A stretch of 64,000 bases of DNA, taken from contig JACJZV010000004.1 in the NCBI GenBank assembly GCA_020635395.1, positions 186,001 through 250,000 on the forward strand. The letters are read 5' to 3'. The notes beneath the pieces are model-generated. The model was not told where the DNA came from. It did no database searches and saw nothing but the letters and a program-made list of their open reading frames with translations. This document shows positions 45,680-54,388 of the stretch, piece after piece. How positions within the stretch are numbered: position 1 is the stretch's first letter; the number at the start of each line of letters is the position of its first letter. Origin of the DNA: Flavobacteriales bacterium (GTDB taxonomy: Bacteria > Bacteroidota > Bacteroidia > NS11-12g > UBA9320). Position numbers and translations under genes: made by a program.

Positions 45680-46140
45680 AACTTTGCGGCATAAAAGTCG
45701 GTGTTTCGTGCCTATTGACATTGTTTATTTTTTCTTGTCAGTCGGGCAAAAAAGCTCAAAAGAATGCGAACATTTTGTTTCAAAAAACAGCTTGCTACGG
45801 CACTTGCCCTATTTTTAAGATGACCATTGATGGCTCGGGTTTGGCAACCTACACAGGCGAAAGGTTCGTTTCAAAAGTTGGAACTTATAGCAAACAGCTT
45901 TCAAAAGAAGAAACCGAAAGCATTTATAAAGCAATGAAGGAAATTAGATGGGATACGCTAAAAAAAGAATATCCTGCCCACGTTTCTGACTTACCCAGCG
46001 TTATTTTGGGTTATCATTTTAAAAAAATTAATAAAGAAGTTGTTGTTTCTGGTGAACATCCCGCGGAGTTGGACGTTTTAGACCAAAAGCTTTCGGCCAT
46101 TGCCAACAGCGATGGATGGCAAAGCATAACAATAGAATAA
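45676..46140 (+). CDS. DUF6438-type lipoprotein
   Basis: 154 residues. Lipoprotein signal with a Cys in LFIFSCQSG. The mature domain begins LFQKTACYGTCPIFKMTIDG, the recognisable signature of a Bacteroidota lipoprotein family annotated DUF6438 (from memory), with a Cys-x3-Cys pair. Function unknown. Coupled to both neighbours by start/stop overlaps (ATGA before, TAATG after), so it sits in a LolA-like/lipoprotein/rhomboid unit. Confidence 0.75.
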   Translation: MKLCGIKVGVSCLLTLFIFSCQSGKKAQKNANILFQKTACYGTCPIFKMTIDGSGLATYTGERFVSKVGTYSKQLSKEETESIYKAMKEIRWDTLKKEYPAHVSDLPSVILGYHFKKINKEVVVSGEHPAELDVLDQKLSAIANSDGWQSITIE

Positions 46141-46859
46141 TGCTGCAACTTTTTCAACGGATAATCGATGACATACTTTGGCCATCGGTTTTGGTGGTTT
46201 TTATTTGGGTTGCCTATTTCGTCAATTTCAAATACAATCTCGATTGGAATCAATACGGAATAAAACCCCATGAACTGATTGGCCTCAGAGGCATAATTTT
46301 TTCACCCTTTTTACACGGAGATTTTTCGCACTTGCTTTCAAATAGCCTGCCCCTCATAGTTTCGGGTGGTTTTATTTTTCATTTTTATCAAAAATATTTC
46401 TGGAAAATGATTTTTTCGCTTTGGATGCTTAGCGGCATTGGAACTTGGATTTTGGGTTCAACGGGCAGTACACACATTGGTGCCAGCGGACTCATCTACG
46501 GTATGATTTTCTTTTTATTGATTACCGGATTTATTCGAAAAAACAAAAATCTTCTTGGTGTATCGCTTCTACTGGTGTTTCTCTACGGCAGTTTGGTTTG
46601 GGGCATTTTCCCGGAAATAAGCGAATGGTTGCAGCAAAATATTAGCTGGGAAGGCCATTTGGCCGGTGCTGTGTCTGGCATATTGATGGCGTTGATACTG
46701 CGAAATGTTGGCCCCTCAGACGACCCTGACCCTTTTATAAACGAAGAAATGCCACAATGGTGGATGGATATGCAGCAACAAGAAAATTTATCGGAACAAG
46801 AAAAGCAACCTCCAACCATTCATTACATCTATAAAGAAACAAAAAAAGATTTGGAGTAA
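46140..46859 (+). CDS. Rhomboid family intramembrane serine protease
   Basis: 239 residues from the ATG at 46140, overlapping the previous stop by one base; an in-frame ATG 24 bases earlier is less likely. Six membrane helices carry the rhomboid catalytic dyad Ser116 (HIGASGLIYG) and His173 (WEGHLAGAVSG), with the oxyanion-side HGDFSHLLSN (Asn68). A hydrophilic tail from about 190 is rich in Asp, Gln and Trp. Substrate unknown; the lipoprotein and LolA-like neighbours suggest envelope work. Confidence 0.92.
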   Translation: MLQLFQRIIDDILWPSVLVVFIWVAYFVNFKYNLDWNQYGIKPHELIGLRGIIFSPFLHGDFSHLLSNSLPLIVSGGFIFHFYQKYFWKMIFSLWMLSGIGTWILGSTGSTHIGASGLIYGMIFFLLITGFIRKNKNLLGVSLLLVFLYGSLVWGIFPEISEWLQQNISWEGHLAGAVSGILMALILRNVGPSDDPDPFINEEMPQWWMDMQQQENLSEQEKQPPTIHYIYKETKKDLE

Positions 46860-46929
46860 AACATAAGTTTTAATTGTTGCTTGTAGCAAACCCACCAATC
46901 AGAATTCGCACTAAATTTGCCCTAACACA

Positions 46930-47886
46930 ATGAAAAAAATTGCACATCAGGTTTTCATCATAGTTTGCAGCATCAGCCTTGTTTCTTGGGGATTTTATGG
47001 CCACCGAACCATTAATCATGCAGCCGTTTTTACCCTACCAACTGAGATGTTTGGGTTTTACAAAAAACACATTGACTATATTAGAGAAATGGCCGTTAAT
47101 GCCGACAAAAGAAGGTATGCCGTGGCCGATGAGGCCGCCAAACACTTTTTGGATGCAGATTTTTACGAAAAATCTGCACCCTTAGACACCTTGCCACACC
47201 ATTGGGATTCGGCGGTTGCAAAATATGGCCTCGACACGGTTATGGCTCATGGCATTGTGCCGTGGCAGGTTATCAAAATGAAATATTGGCTTACCGATGC
47301 CTTTAAAAAACGTGATTTTAAAAATGTTTTGAGACTTAGTGCTGATTTGGGGCATTATGTGGCCGATTTGCACGTGCCATTGCACAGCACCCACAATTAT
47401 GACGGGCAACTATCCGGCCAAGAGGGAATACATGGTTTATGGGAATCAAGATTACCGGAATTATTCGGTCAAAACTATGATTTGTTTGTTGGCAAAGCCC
47501 GTTATATCAATCAGCTTGATTCAGAAGTTTGGGTGAGATTTGAGCAAAGTTTTGCCGCAAAAGATTCCGTTTTACTCCTTGAAAAATTGGCCACCCAATA
47601 TGTTAAAGAGTCAAACAAATACACTTTTGAAACCCGAGGACGGCAAACAGTGAAAACGTATTCCGAAAAATTCAGCAGCCATTATCACGAAAAATTGAAT
47701 GACATGGTAGAGAAAAGAATGCAGGCCAGCATAGAGTTTGTGGGTTCTATATGGTTTACGGCCTGGGTTGATGCCGGACAACCCGACTTGAACGAAGACG
47801 CAAATTTTGAGCCTTATATACCCGACGAAAATCTTGATTCGATATACTTAAACAGCAAAATAATAGGCCGACCGGAAACGGAATAG
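46930..47886 (+). CDS. Zinc-dependent phospholipase C / S1-P1 nuclease-like protein
   Basis: 318 residues. The signal peptide ends near LVS, leaving Trp20 (WGFYGHRTINHAAV) as the mature N-terminus; in this fold the N-terminal Trp and following His bind zinc. More ligands are visible in HFLDADFY, LGHYVADLHVPLHSTHNYDG and GLWES. The family includes phospholipases C and single-strand nucleases, and the sequence alone does not decide. TAAATTTG at 46912-46919 is a possible -7 element. Confidence 0.8.
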   Translation: MKKIAHQVFIIVCSISLVSWGFYGHRTINHAAVFTLPTEMFGFYKKHIDYIREMAVNADKRRYAVADEAAKHFLDADFYEKSAPLDTLPHHWDSAVAKYGLDTVMAHGIVPWQVIKMKYWLTDAFKKRDFKNVLRLSADLGHYVADLHVPLHSTHNYDGQLSGQEGIHGLWESRLPELFGQNYDLFVGKARYINQLDSEVWVRFEQSFAAKDSVLLLEKLATQYVKESNKYTFETRGRQTVKTYSEKFSSHYHEKLNDMVEKRMQASIEFVGSIWFTAWVDAGQPDLNEDANFEPYIPDENLDSIYLNSKIIGRPETE

Positions 47887-47890
47887 TACT

Positions 47891-49033
47891 TTAGGAAGCC
47901 CTTCCTCCCCGCTTCATCCCTTCAGGTTTGCCTTTTGCAGGAGCATCTTCTTTGGCTTTCGATTTAATTTTATCTTTTAAAGTCACTCCTTCCAAAATCT
48001 GAATATTCATGCCATCAGATAGCCCAACTTTAACCATTCTTTTTTCAAAAACCTGATTGCCGGTTTGCACCTCAACAAAGGGTTGCTTTTTATCGTCAAA
48101 TTGAAGTAACGACTCAGAAATAGCCAAAACACTATCTTGCCTTTGCAACACCACATCTGCATTGGCACTATATCCAGCACGTATATACACATCCGAATTG
48201 TTTTGAATGGCGGCTTTAATTTCAAACTGAATAGCACCTTGGTCTTCAAATCCTTTGGGAGAAATATACTCTAACTTAGCGTTGAGTTTTTGGTCTTCAA
48301 CCGCCCCAAGTGTCAAAATCAAATCCATACCCAACTTCAACTTACCCACTTCACTTTCATCCACTTTTCCTTCAAAAATCATTTTTTTCATATCGGCCAC
48401 AAAGGCTATGGTGGTTCCGGCATTAAAAGTGTTTGCCTCAATAACCGAGTTGCCCACTTCAACTGGCACATCGAGTACTGTGCCCGAAACGGTTGACCGA
48501 ACCAATGTATTAGAGGCACTTCCGCTTTTGGCCGAAACGCCATCACGTATAATTTTTAGGGCATCTTTGGCAGCAATCAATTCTTCTTTTGCACTTTCAA
48601 GAGCGGTTTGATAGCGTTGAAAATCTTGTGCCGCAAGCACGCCTTGATCGTGCAAGGTTTTATTTCGATTGTATGCCTGCTGAGCATCTTTTAAATTTAT
48701 GTCCGCCCTATTTACCCGATTTTCAGCATTATTTAAACTGGTCATGTTGGGTATTACCTTAATTTTTGCAATCAAATCGCCTAATTTTATCTGCTGCCCG
48801 GCTTCCACATAAAGTTCAGCAATAATCCCACTTAATTGCGGTTTTATTTCTATTTCATTTCGAGGAACAACAGAACCCGTGGCAACTGTTTTTTTGATAA
48901 TATTGGTTATTTGTGGGCTTTCTACCTCATACACCACCGGTTTTTTCTCCGACTTTTTATAGAGATAATAAAATGTGGCAGCAAACAATGCAAAAACCAC
49001 AACGGCCAAAAGTATTTTTAATAGGGTTTTCAT
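47891..49033 (-). CDS. RND/ABC efflux periplasmic adaptor (HlyD/MacA family)
   Basis: 380 residues. One N-terminal helix (LLKILLAVVVFALFAATFYYLY), then a biotinyl-lipoyl-like region (RNEIEIKPQLSGIIAELYVEAGQQIKLGDLIAKI), a coiled-coil hairpin (about 100-180), a second lipoyl half (VRSTVSGTVLDVPVEVGNSV) and beta-barrel domains. The C-terminal tail is Lys/Gly-rich. Such adaptors join an inner-membrane pump and a TolC-like channel. No pump gene lies next to it in the window; the MacB-like permease at 15.1 kb is a possible but distant partner. Confidence 0.88.
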   Translation of the reverse strand: MKTLLKILLAVVVFALFAATFYYLYKKSEKKPVVYEVESPQITNIIKKTVATGSVVPRNEIEIKPQLSGIIAELYVEAGQQIKLGDLIAKIKVIPNMTSLNNAENRVNRADINLKDAQQAYNRNKTLHDQGVLAAQDFQRYQTALESAKEELIAAKDALKIIRDGVSAKSGSASNTLVRSTVSGTVLDVPVEVGNSVIEANTFNAGTTIAFVADMKKMIFEGKVDESEVGKLKLGMDLILTLGAVEDQKLNAKLEYISPKGFEDQGAIQFEIKAAIQNNSDVYIRAGYSANADVVLQRQDSVLAISESLLQFDDKKQPFVEVQTGNQVFEKRMVKVGLSDGMNIQILEGVTLKDKIKSKAKEDAPAKGKPEGMKRGGRAS

Positions 49034-49063
49034 TTCTAACTATTGCTCACAAAGTTTATGCAT

Positions 49064-49112
49064 AAAAAAACTTGGCCAAATAACTAAACAAAGTCATCGA
49101 CCAAGTTTTTTT
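49064..49112 (-). terminator. Terminator of the universal stress protein gene
   Basis: Inverted repeat AAAAAAACTTGG (49064-49075) / CCAAGTTTTTTT (49101-49112) with a 25-nt loop, 22 bases after the stop of the minus-strand stress protein gene; A/T runs on both sides allow action on either strand. Confidence 0.65.
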
Positions 49113-49133
49113 GATTTTCTACTAAACCACTTT

Positions 49134-50030
49134 TTAGGCAAACGATTCTGTTGCCCAATAATTGATTGGTAATTCTTTCGGCTTAATAGCCATTACCGGA
49201 ATTCGGCTGTTTTCGATGATATGTCGGGCAAATGAACCGAGAAAATACTCCTTTAATTCCTTTTCTTGCTGTGTCATTATCATTACCATGTCCGCACCTA
49301 CTTCTTCACAATATTGAAGAATATCTTTGCCAAAATGGTCGGGGTAGTTGGCATCATCCAATATTTTTGTTACGTGCCTTACTCCTTCTTTTGCCAGCAT
49401 GTTCTCTACCTGTAGCAAACTTCCTTTCACTTTGTTCACAGCAAATTCGTCCTTCTGCATTTCCATAATAACATGAATTTCAGAATTGTATTTTTTTGCA
49501 AGATGTGTGGCCCAACTCACTTTTTGACGCGATTCGCGAGATAAATCAATGGGCATTACAATTTTTTCATATTTTACCTTGGCAGGTGTGTCTTTTATAA
49601 CCACTACCGGCACCGGAGAGCTTTTTAATACTCGGTTGGTGGTGCCACCCATAAAATATTCGAGGCTGCTCGAGCCACTATATCCCATCACAATACTATC
49701 ACAAGCCAATGTTTCGGCGGCTTCCACAATCATTTTATAGGGTTTTCCCTCTCGAACCATTGCATTTACGATAAGTCCCGGATGTTTGGCCTTTAGCTCA
49801 TCAGCTTTTTCGATTAGTTTTTTGTTAACGGTATCCAGCATTACACTTTTTTCAATGCTGTTGCCAAATAAGTTGGTCAAGAAGTTTTCTTCCACCACAT
49901 ACAAAAGTGTTATTTCATTATCAAACAGTTTGGCAATTTCTACAGAATGTTCCAACGCAAAGTTTGCCGATGTCGAAAAATCGGTTGGAACCAAAATAAT
50001 GTTGTCTTTGGGTGTTACTATCGAATCCAT
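49134..50030 (-). CDS. Universal stress protein with two UspA domains
   Basis: 298 residues made of two tandem UspA folds. Each starts with a strand-loop (IILVPTDFSTSANFALEHSV and KIVMPIDLSRESRQKVSWAT). The first domain has the nucleotide-site GYSGSSSLEYFMGGTTNRVL; in the second the equivalent region (IMTQQEKELKEYFLGSFARHI) is less canonical. Usp proteins support survival in stress, often by ATP or cAMP binding. Divergent from the nucleoside phosphorylase gene. Confidence 0.92.
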   Translation of the reverse strand: MDSIVTPKDNIILVPTDFSTSANFALEHSVEIAKLFDNEITLLYVVEENFLTNLFGNSIEKSVMLDTVNKKLIEKADELKAKHPGLIVNAMVREGKPYKMIVEAAETLACDSIVMGYSGSSSLEYFMGGTTNRVLKSSPVPVVVIKDTPAKVKYEKIVMPIDLSRESRQKVSWATHLAKKYNSEIHVIMEMQKDEFAVNKVKGSLLQVENMLAKEGVRHVTKILDDANYPDHFGKDILQYCEEVGADMVMIMTQQEKELKEYFLGSFARHIIENSRIPVMAIKPKELPINYWATESFA

Positions 50031-50078
50031 CTAAAAGTGTTTATTTGCCGCGAAAATAGTATTATTAATACTTTTAAT

Positions 50079-50930
50079 TTGAAACAATCAGAATTAATAC
50101 TCAATGCCGACGGCTCAGTGTATCATTTGGCTTTAAAACCCAACGAGATTGCACAAAAAATAATAACCGTTGGAGACCCAAAGCGTGTTTTTGATGTGAG
50201 TTCTTTTTTCGACAAAATTGAATTAAAAAAAGAAAATCGGGAGTTTGTTACACACACCGGAGTATTTAATAATCAGACAATTACATGCCTTAGCACGGGC
50301 ATGGGAACCGACAACATCGACATTGTAATGAACGAATTGGATGCGTTGGTAAACATTGATTTAAACTCACGAAAAATTAACCAAAACTTAACATCACTAA
50401 ACATAGTAAGACTTGGCACTTCCGGCAGCATTTTACCAACTATTGATGTTGACTCCGTGCTTTATACAAAAATTGCCATTGGCCTTGAAGGGCTTTTGAA
50501 TTGGTACAAAACTGAAATAAAAAGCAACACCATTTCCAAATGGGAGGCAGCTTTTCAACACATTGATTTGCCTGTAAAACCTACATTTTTTGAAGCCCAC
50601 CAAACACTTGAAGAATTATTTAATGGCAGTTTTGCACCCGGAATTACCGTAACAACTCCGGGTTTTTATGCTCCCCAAAACAGGCAGCTACGTTTAAAGC
50701 CATCACTCGACATTTTTGCTGAATTGGAGAAAATAACTGTGGATGGTAAACGAATTACAAATGTAGAAATGGAAACCGCCGGAATATACGGCTTGGCACA
50801 GCTATTGGGGCATAAGGCAATTTCTATCAATGTAATTTTGGCTAACCGAGCAACGGGTGTTTTTAGTAAAAATCCACAACAAATCATGCAAAAAACAATA
50901 CAGAAAACATTGGAATTGCTATGCAAATAA
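50079..50930 (+). CDS. Nucleoside phosphorylase (uridine phosphorylase-like)
   Basis: 283 residues from a TTG start at 50079, the first usable codon after the divergent stress-protein gene; the frame is open much further upstream but that part lies antisense inside the neighbour. NP-I fold motifs: ITVGDPKRV, STGMGTDNIDIVMNELDAL, IVRLGTSGSI, and near the end NVEMETAGIYGLAQLLGH (substrate-ribose Glu-Met-Glu) and ILANRATG. The family cleaves nucleosides with phosphate. It overlaps the next gene by 10 bases. Confidence 0.9.
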   Translation: MKQSELILNADGSVYHLALKPNEIAQKIITVGDPKRVFDVSSFFDKIELKKENREFVTHTGVFNNQTITCLSTGMGTDNIDIVMNELDALVNIDLNSRKINQNLTSLNIVRLGTSGSILPTIDVDSVLYTKIAIGLEGLLNWYKTEIKSNTISKWEAAFQHIDLPVKPTFFEAHQTLEELFNGSFAPGITVTTPGFYAPQNRQLRLKPSLDIFAELEKITVDGKRITNVEMETAGIYGLAQLLGHKAISINVILANRATGVFSKNPQQIMQKTIQKTLELLCK

Positions 50931-52000
50931 TACAGGTTGAAACAGATACCGATTTTGGACATTTTTTGAACGTCCCTAAATTGATTTATGCCAACGACCC
51001 CGTGTATATTCCTCATATAAAACAGGAGTTGACAAAACTGCTGTGGAAACGCAGCAAACCTGCCACGCTGTTTTTGGCTAAAAAAGACAATCAATTTATC
51101 GGTCGAATTGCGGCCTTTATAAACGATGGCAACAAAGGGGGCATCGGTTTTTTTGAGTGTATAAATGATTTGCAAACAGCAAAGGCACTATTTAACGCAG
51201 CCGAAAATCATCTCAACAATTTGAACATCTCTACCTTCGAAGCTCCTGTAAACTATGGCCGCCGCGATAAGTTTTGGGGATTACTCACGCTCGGTTTCGA
51301 TAGCCCGTCGTATCAAGAAAACTACAATCCAAACTATTATAAGGCGTTGATAGAACAATGCGGTTATGAGCAAAGCTTTGTGCAACACACCTACCAAATT
51401 GCTCCCGAATATTTCAACTACGAAAAAACCTATGGCTTGTCTAAAAACATTTTTGAAAACAGAGACATTGAAATAAAACACATCGAAAAGAACAAAATCA
51501 AGCAATATGCCCGAGATTTTACGACCATTTACAACAATGCATGGAAAAAACACGAGCATTATGAACCGCTGAGCTACGAGCAAGTGTTAAAAACGATGAA
51601 TGCCATGAAACCTGTTTTGAGGGAAGATTTAGCATGGTTCACCTATGTAAAAGGTCAACCCGCAGCATTTTACATCAGCATCATAGAGATTAACCAAATT
51701 TTAAAGTATGTAAACGGCAATATGAATTGGCTCGGCAAACTCAAATTTTTGTATTATAGAAAAAGAGTGCCAATAAAAATTGTGAGAGGGTTAATTTTTG
51801 GAGTTGTTCCAGAGTTTCAGGCCATGGGAATAACCAGCGGCATGATGATAAAAATGTATGAAGTGGTAAAAAACGACCCACACCTTGCATTTAGCGAACT
51901 GGCGTGGATAGGCGATTTTAACCCGCGAATGATGCACCTGATGGAGGCCATCGGCACCCGACAGTATAAAGAGCACACAACATTTCAAAAAAAGTTGTGA
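50921..52000 (+). CDS. GNAT-like N-acetyltransferase superfamily protein, unknown substrate
   Basis: 359 residues. N-terminal part VPKLIYANDPVYIPHIKQEL followed by ATLFLAKKDNQFIGRIAAFIN, which resembles the acetyltransferase start, and a C-terminal acceptor-like half (RGLIFGVVPEFQAMGITSGM, then ELAWIGDFNPRMMHLMEAIG). This layout belongs to a family of large GNAT-like proteins of unknown activity seen in Bacteroidota. It starts within the end of the phosphorylase gene, so the two are translated together. The activity is not established. Confidence 0.75.
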   Translation: MQIIQVETDTDFGHFLNVPKLIYANDPVYIPHIKQELTKLLWKRSKPATLFLAKKDNQFIGRIAAFINDGNKGGIGFFECINDLQTAKALFNAAENHLNNLNISTFEAPVNYGRRDKFWGLLTLGFDSPSYQENYNPNYYKALIEQCGYEQSFVQHTYQIAPEYFNYEKTYGLSKNIFENRDIEIKHIEKNKIKQYARDFTTIYNNAWKKHEHYEPLSYEQVLKTMNAMKPVLREDLAWFTYVKGQPAAFYISIIEINQILKYVNGNMNWLGKLKFLYYRKRVPIKIVRGLIFGVVPEFQAMGITSGMMIKMYEVVKNDPHLAFSELAWIGDFNPRMMHLMEAIGTRQYKEHTTFQKKL

Positions 52001-52559
52001 TAGACTACAATTCCAGTGTTGCAGCTTCCATTAATAGTGAAATGGTATCAAAGCCACTTGGTAAAAGATTAATGGAAATTTAATGTCAGCTATTTCGGTT
52101 TATTTTGCATTTACAGTAAATTAACATACGACTTGCGGCATTGTTTCCGGCCAAAACCACCCACTTTGCATCGACAATTAAAATAAAATGAATTGAAAAT
52201 GATTTCCATAAGGATGAATGACCTTATAGATTTTTCGCATTTTCAAGGTTTTGGAGCGTAAAAAAGAATTAAGTGCTGAAACGAAATATTCAATAGAATT
52301 AATAAACACGAAGCACCTAAATTCTTTTTAGCAGAAAAGCCGTAGCAAAATGCTGAAAAATCTATCAAGTCTTGAATTTTTTGTTACTTTTTGTTTCAAG
52401 ACAAAAAGTAACGCAATGAAAAATAGCCGATAATAACCATACAACCTGCGGCATAGTTATTGGGCAAAACCCATTGTCAAATCATTAGTTTTAGAGGTAT
52501 TACAAAAACGCCTATTGTATTACCAAAAAAAACTTCCAAACTTTGTTAAAAAATTGAGT
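52001..52559 (+). other. Gene-free region with decayed repeats and a hairpin
   Basis: No convincing gene on either strand. It contains two copies of a 34-bp repeat (52125-52158 and 52438-52471, about 27 of 34 identical, both with TGCGGCAT and ending CAAAACC). Between them is an 11-bp perfect hairpin, GTTACTTTTTG (52383-52393) / CAAAAAGTAAC (52402-52412), of the kind often scattered in Bacteroidota intergenic regions. This opens the accessory hot spot. Confidence 0.6.
52383..52412. repeat. Intergenic hairpin, 11-bp perfect inverted repeat
   Basis: GTTACTTTTTG / CAAAAAGTAAC with an 8-nt loop (TTTCAAGA). No T run directly after it, so a REP-like stem-loop or mRNA end structure is more likely than a canonical terminator. 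Confidence 0.65.
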
Positions 52560-53199
52560 ATGAAAAATTTTCTTTGGGTTACTTTTTTTCTTCCTTACCT
52601 TGTTGCAATTTACTTCGTGTGGCGACCCAACTTACCTCACACAATACCTTAGTCAAGAACAAAAAGATTGGTGCAACTACAAAAAAGGTTCTTATTGGAT
52701 TTACCAAGAAGAAGGCACTGGAACAACCGATAGTTTTTATTGTTATAAAGATACAACGTTCATTGAGGAGCTAATAGAAGAATATTCCGAGTCATACCAT
52801 GAAACTACCGAGCGTTTTGTAGCGAGTACAAACCCCAACGACAGTTTCTTTTACATTGTTGGTGCCTCTTCATATATGCATCTCTTTAAAATTGGAAAAA
52901 GTCCCGATAGTGAAATTGATTTAGAGTGTTTATTGGTTCCTTTTGTAGTTAGTTCTACTAACGATCCGTCCCTATCACCCCATTCTATTAGACGAATTAC
53001 CTTAGACACACCCGTTTATAACTACGAGCTAAAAGGCATAAAGTATGATGAAACCATAAAAATGACCGACAATTTCAACACGGCATTTAACGCCACGGAA
53101 ACCATTATTTATACCGCCAAAGGCGTAGGCATTATCCGTAAAGAATTTCCCGAATACGGCCAAGTATGGAACTTAGTGCGGTATCATATTGAACAATAA
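52560..53199 (+). pseudogene. Lipoprotein of unknown function with a frameshift in a 7-T tract
   Basis: The ATG at 52560 gives MKNFLWVTFF and then runs out of frame. Removing one T from the run of seven at 52583-52589 joins it to FLTLLQFTSCGDP, a complete lipoprotein signal, and the frame then continues to a stop at 53199: about 212 residues including KKGSYWIYQEEGTGTTDSF and VGIIRKEFPEYGQVWNLVRY. As it stands only a TTG start inside the signal peptide would keep the reading frame. The slip may be sequencing error, phase variation or decay. The following gene is a broken paralogue with a near-identical leader. Function unknown. Confidence 0.65.
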
Positions 53200-53268
53200 T
53201 TTTAAAATATGACCATTAGCGTTATCGAATAGACAGGATTTCCCCTAAACTTTGTTGAAAAATTGGAC

Positions 53269-53963
53269 ATGAAAAAGCTGATGGTTAAGCATAAAGCCAT
53301 TCTTCTTTGGAGTGTATCTCTCCTATTTTCACCTCTCACATTTCTCTTTAATAGATGTACGAATGACGGCCCTTGCGACTGTGGTAATTACTCCCTCTTA
53401 GTTCTATAATTAAATCATACTGCGATTTTGATTCGGGAGTTCAGTGGGTTTACCGCTTAAAACAGGACAGTACCGTATATGACACTATAACAAGCAGAGG
53501 ATACACCGAGTTTGACTACAATGGTTGTGGAACACATGATGTTGGCGATTAGGCAAATATTTGTTCAAGACAGGGTTACATTTCAATACAACACAGCAAC
53601 TCTAAAGCTTTCCCTCGCGATAGGGATACTCTAAAACCGGGACGAGACAAAATCTCAATTAGCATTTCAGGTACAGAGGAGTATTTGGTGTTTGACCAAC
53701 CAGGATTTTGGGTCGGAAGAATGTTCTGTCTTCCAACTATCGATGTAATAAAAGTATATCCCAACGAATTGTATGGTGCTGATACGTTGGTTGAAAAGAC
53801 AATAAATGGAAAAATATATTCCGATGTAATTTTTGTAGAATTGACAAAGTTTAAAGGGATTCCTTACTACAGAGACTCCTTATACTTCTCCCCCAATTAT
53901 GGTTTGTTGCAATACAACAGCGAACTAAATAAAACATGGATGTTGTACACTTTTAGAAAGTAA
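53269..53963 (+). pseudogene. Broken paralogous lipoprotein gene (frameshift plus stop)
   Basis: Starts MKKLMVKHKAILLWSVSLLF with a signal and a Cys (LFNRCTNDG), but reads into a stop near 53408. The true frame continues one base out of phase (SYCDFDSGVQWVYRLKQDS), meets an in-frame TAG at 53550-53552, and goes on through IKVYPNELYGADTLVEK and NYGLLQYNSELNKTWMLYTF to 53963. The composition and motif spacing (QWVYRLKQ-ST-DT; GLLQYNSE-W-L) match the upstream lipoprotein, so it is a decayed paralogue. Confidence 0.75.
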
Positions 53964-54073
53964 TATTATTAAAAAGCCCTTATTCTCACTTATTCATATA
54001 GCCCATTATGGAGGCATAGCATTTGAAAAAACAGATTGGATTATGGCAGTTTCAAAAAAAGTTGAATTAGTTT

Positions 54074-54103
54074 TTGGCATTAAAATCTAAAAATCTATTT
54101 TTG
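54074..54103 (+). promoter_or_regulatory. Promoter of tRNA-Lys
   Basis: TTG (54074-54076), exactly 19 bases, then TATTTTTG (54096-54103). The tRNA begins about 46 bases downstream. Confidence 0.85.
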
Positions 54104-54149
54104 CACCCTCAAAAACGGTATCGGGGTTTTCTCGAGGTCGTTTTTGACT

Positions 54150-54222
54150 GATTCCGTAGCTCAGTCGGTAGAGCATCTCCCTTTTAAGGAGGTGGTCCTG
54201 GGTTCGAGTCCCAGCGGGATCA
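54150..54222 (+). tRNA. tRNA-Lys (anticodon UUU)
   Basis: A complete 73-base cloverleaf. Acceptor GATTCCG pairs with CGGGATC (one G-U), D stem GCTC/GAGC, anticodon loop CTTTTAA giving UUU, T arm CTGGG-TTCGAGT-CCCAG, discriminator A. CCA is not encoded. Its last 16 bases plus one are repeated at 56224-56240, marking it as the attachment site of the integrated element. Confidence 0.97.
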
Positions 54223-54223
54223 C
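54207..54223 (+). repeat. attL-like 17-bp direct repeat inside tRNA-Lys
   Basis: AGTCCCAGCGGGATCAC; T-loop end, T-stem 3' strand, acceptor 3' strand, discriminator and one further base. Identical to 56224-56240. Confidence 0.93.
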
Positions 54224-54236
54224 TGAATAAAATTGC

Positions 54237-54296
54237 AAAGCGACACATAAACACTTGATAATTAGATAAATAGTGCTTTTGTGTCGCTTTTTTATT
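54237..54296 (+). terminator. Terminator carried by the element behind tRNA-Lys
   Basis: Inverted repeat AAAGCGACACA (54237-54247) / TGTGTCGCTTT (54280-54290), 32-nt loop, then T residues. It replaces the displaced original tRNA terminator. Confidence 0.75.
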
Positions 54297-54310
54297 TGGG
54301 TAAATAATGC

Positions 54311-54340
54311 ACAAAAACGCACAGAAACGCATAAAAACGC
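54311..54340 (+). repeat. Three imperfect 10-bp direct repeats
   Basis: ACAAAAACGC, ACAGAAACGC, ATAAAAACGC in tandem, just before the left TGCCTCA arm pair. Possible binding sites for a recombination or packaging protein; that use is inferred. Confidence 0.6.
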
Positions 54341-54347
54341 TTGTTTG

Positions 54348-54365
54348 TGCCTCAAATATGCCTCA
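54348..54365 (+). promoter_or_regulatory. Left integrase arm-type site
   Basis: TGCCTCA-AATA-TGCCTCA, 124 bases inside the left attachment repeat. The same arrangement is found near the right end. Confidence 0.6.
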
Positions 54366-54388
54366 TATTCTATATAAAAAAGAAAAAT

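Noticed and set aside
49947..50078. Upstream extension of the nucleoside phosphorylase
   Set aside because: It lies antisense inside the universal stress protein gene and reads as non-family sequence; the TTG at 50079 begins the conserved part.
54311..54340. CRISPR-like array
   Set aside because: The 10-bp units are contiguous, with no spacers and no cas genes nearby.
54087..54355. Minus-strand open frames over tRNA-Lys reading GLEPRTTSLK
   Set aside because: This peptide is the well-known false translation of the antisense strand of a tRNA; it is not a gene.
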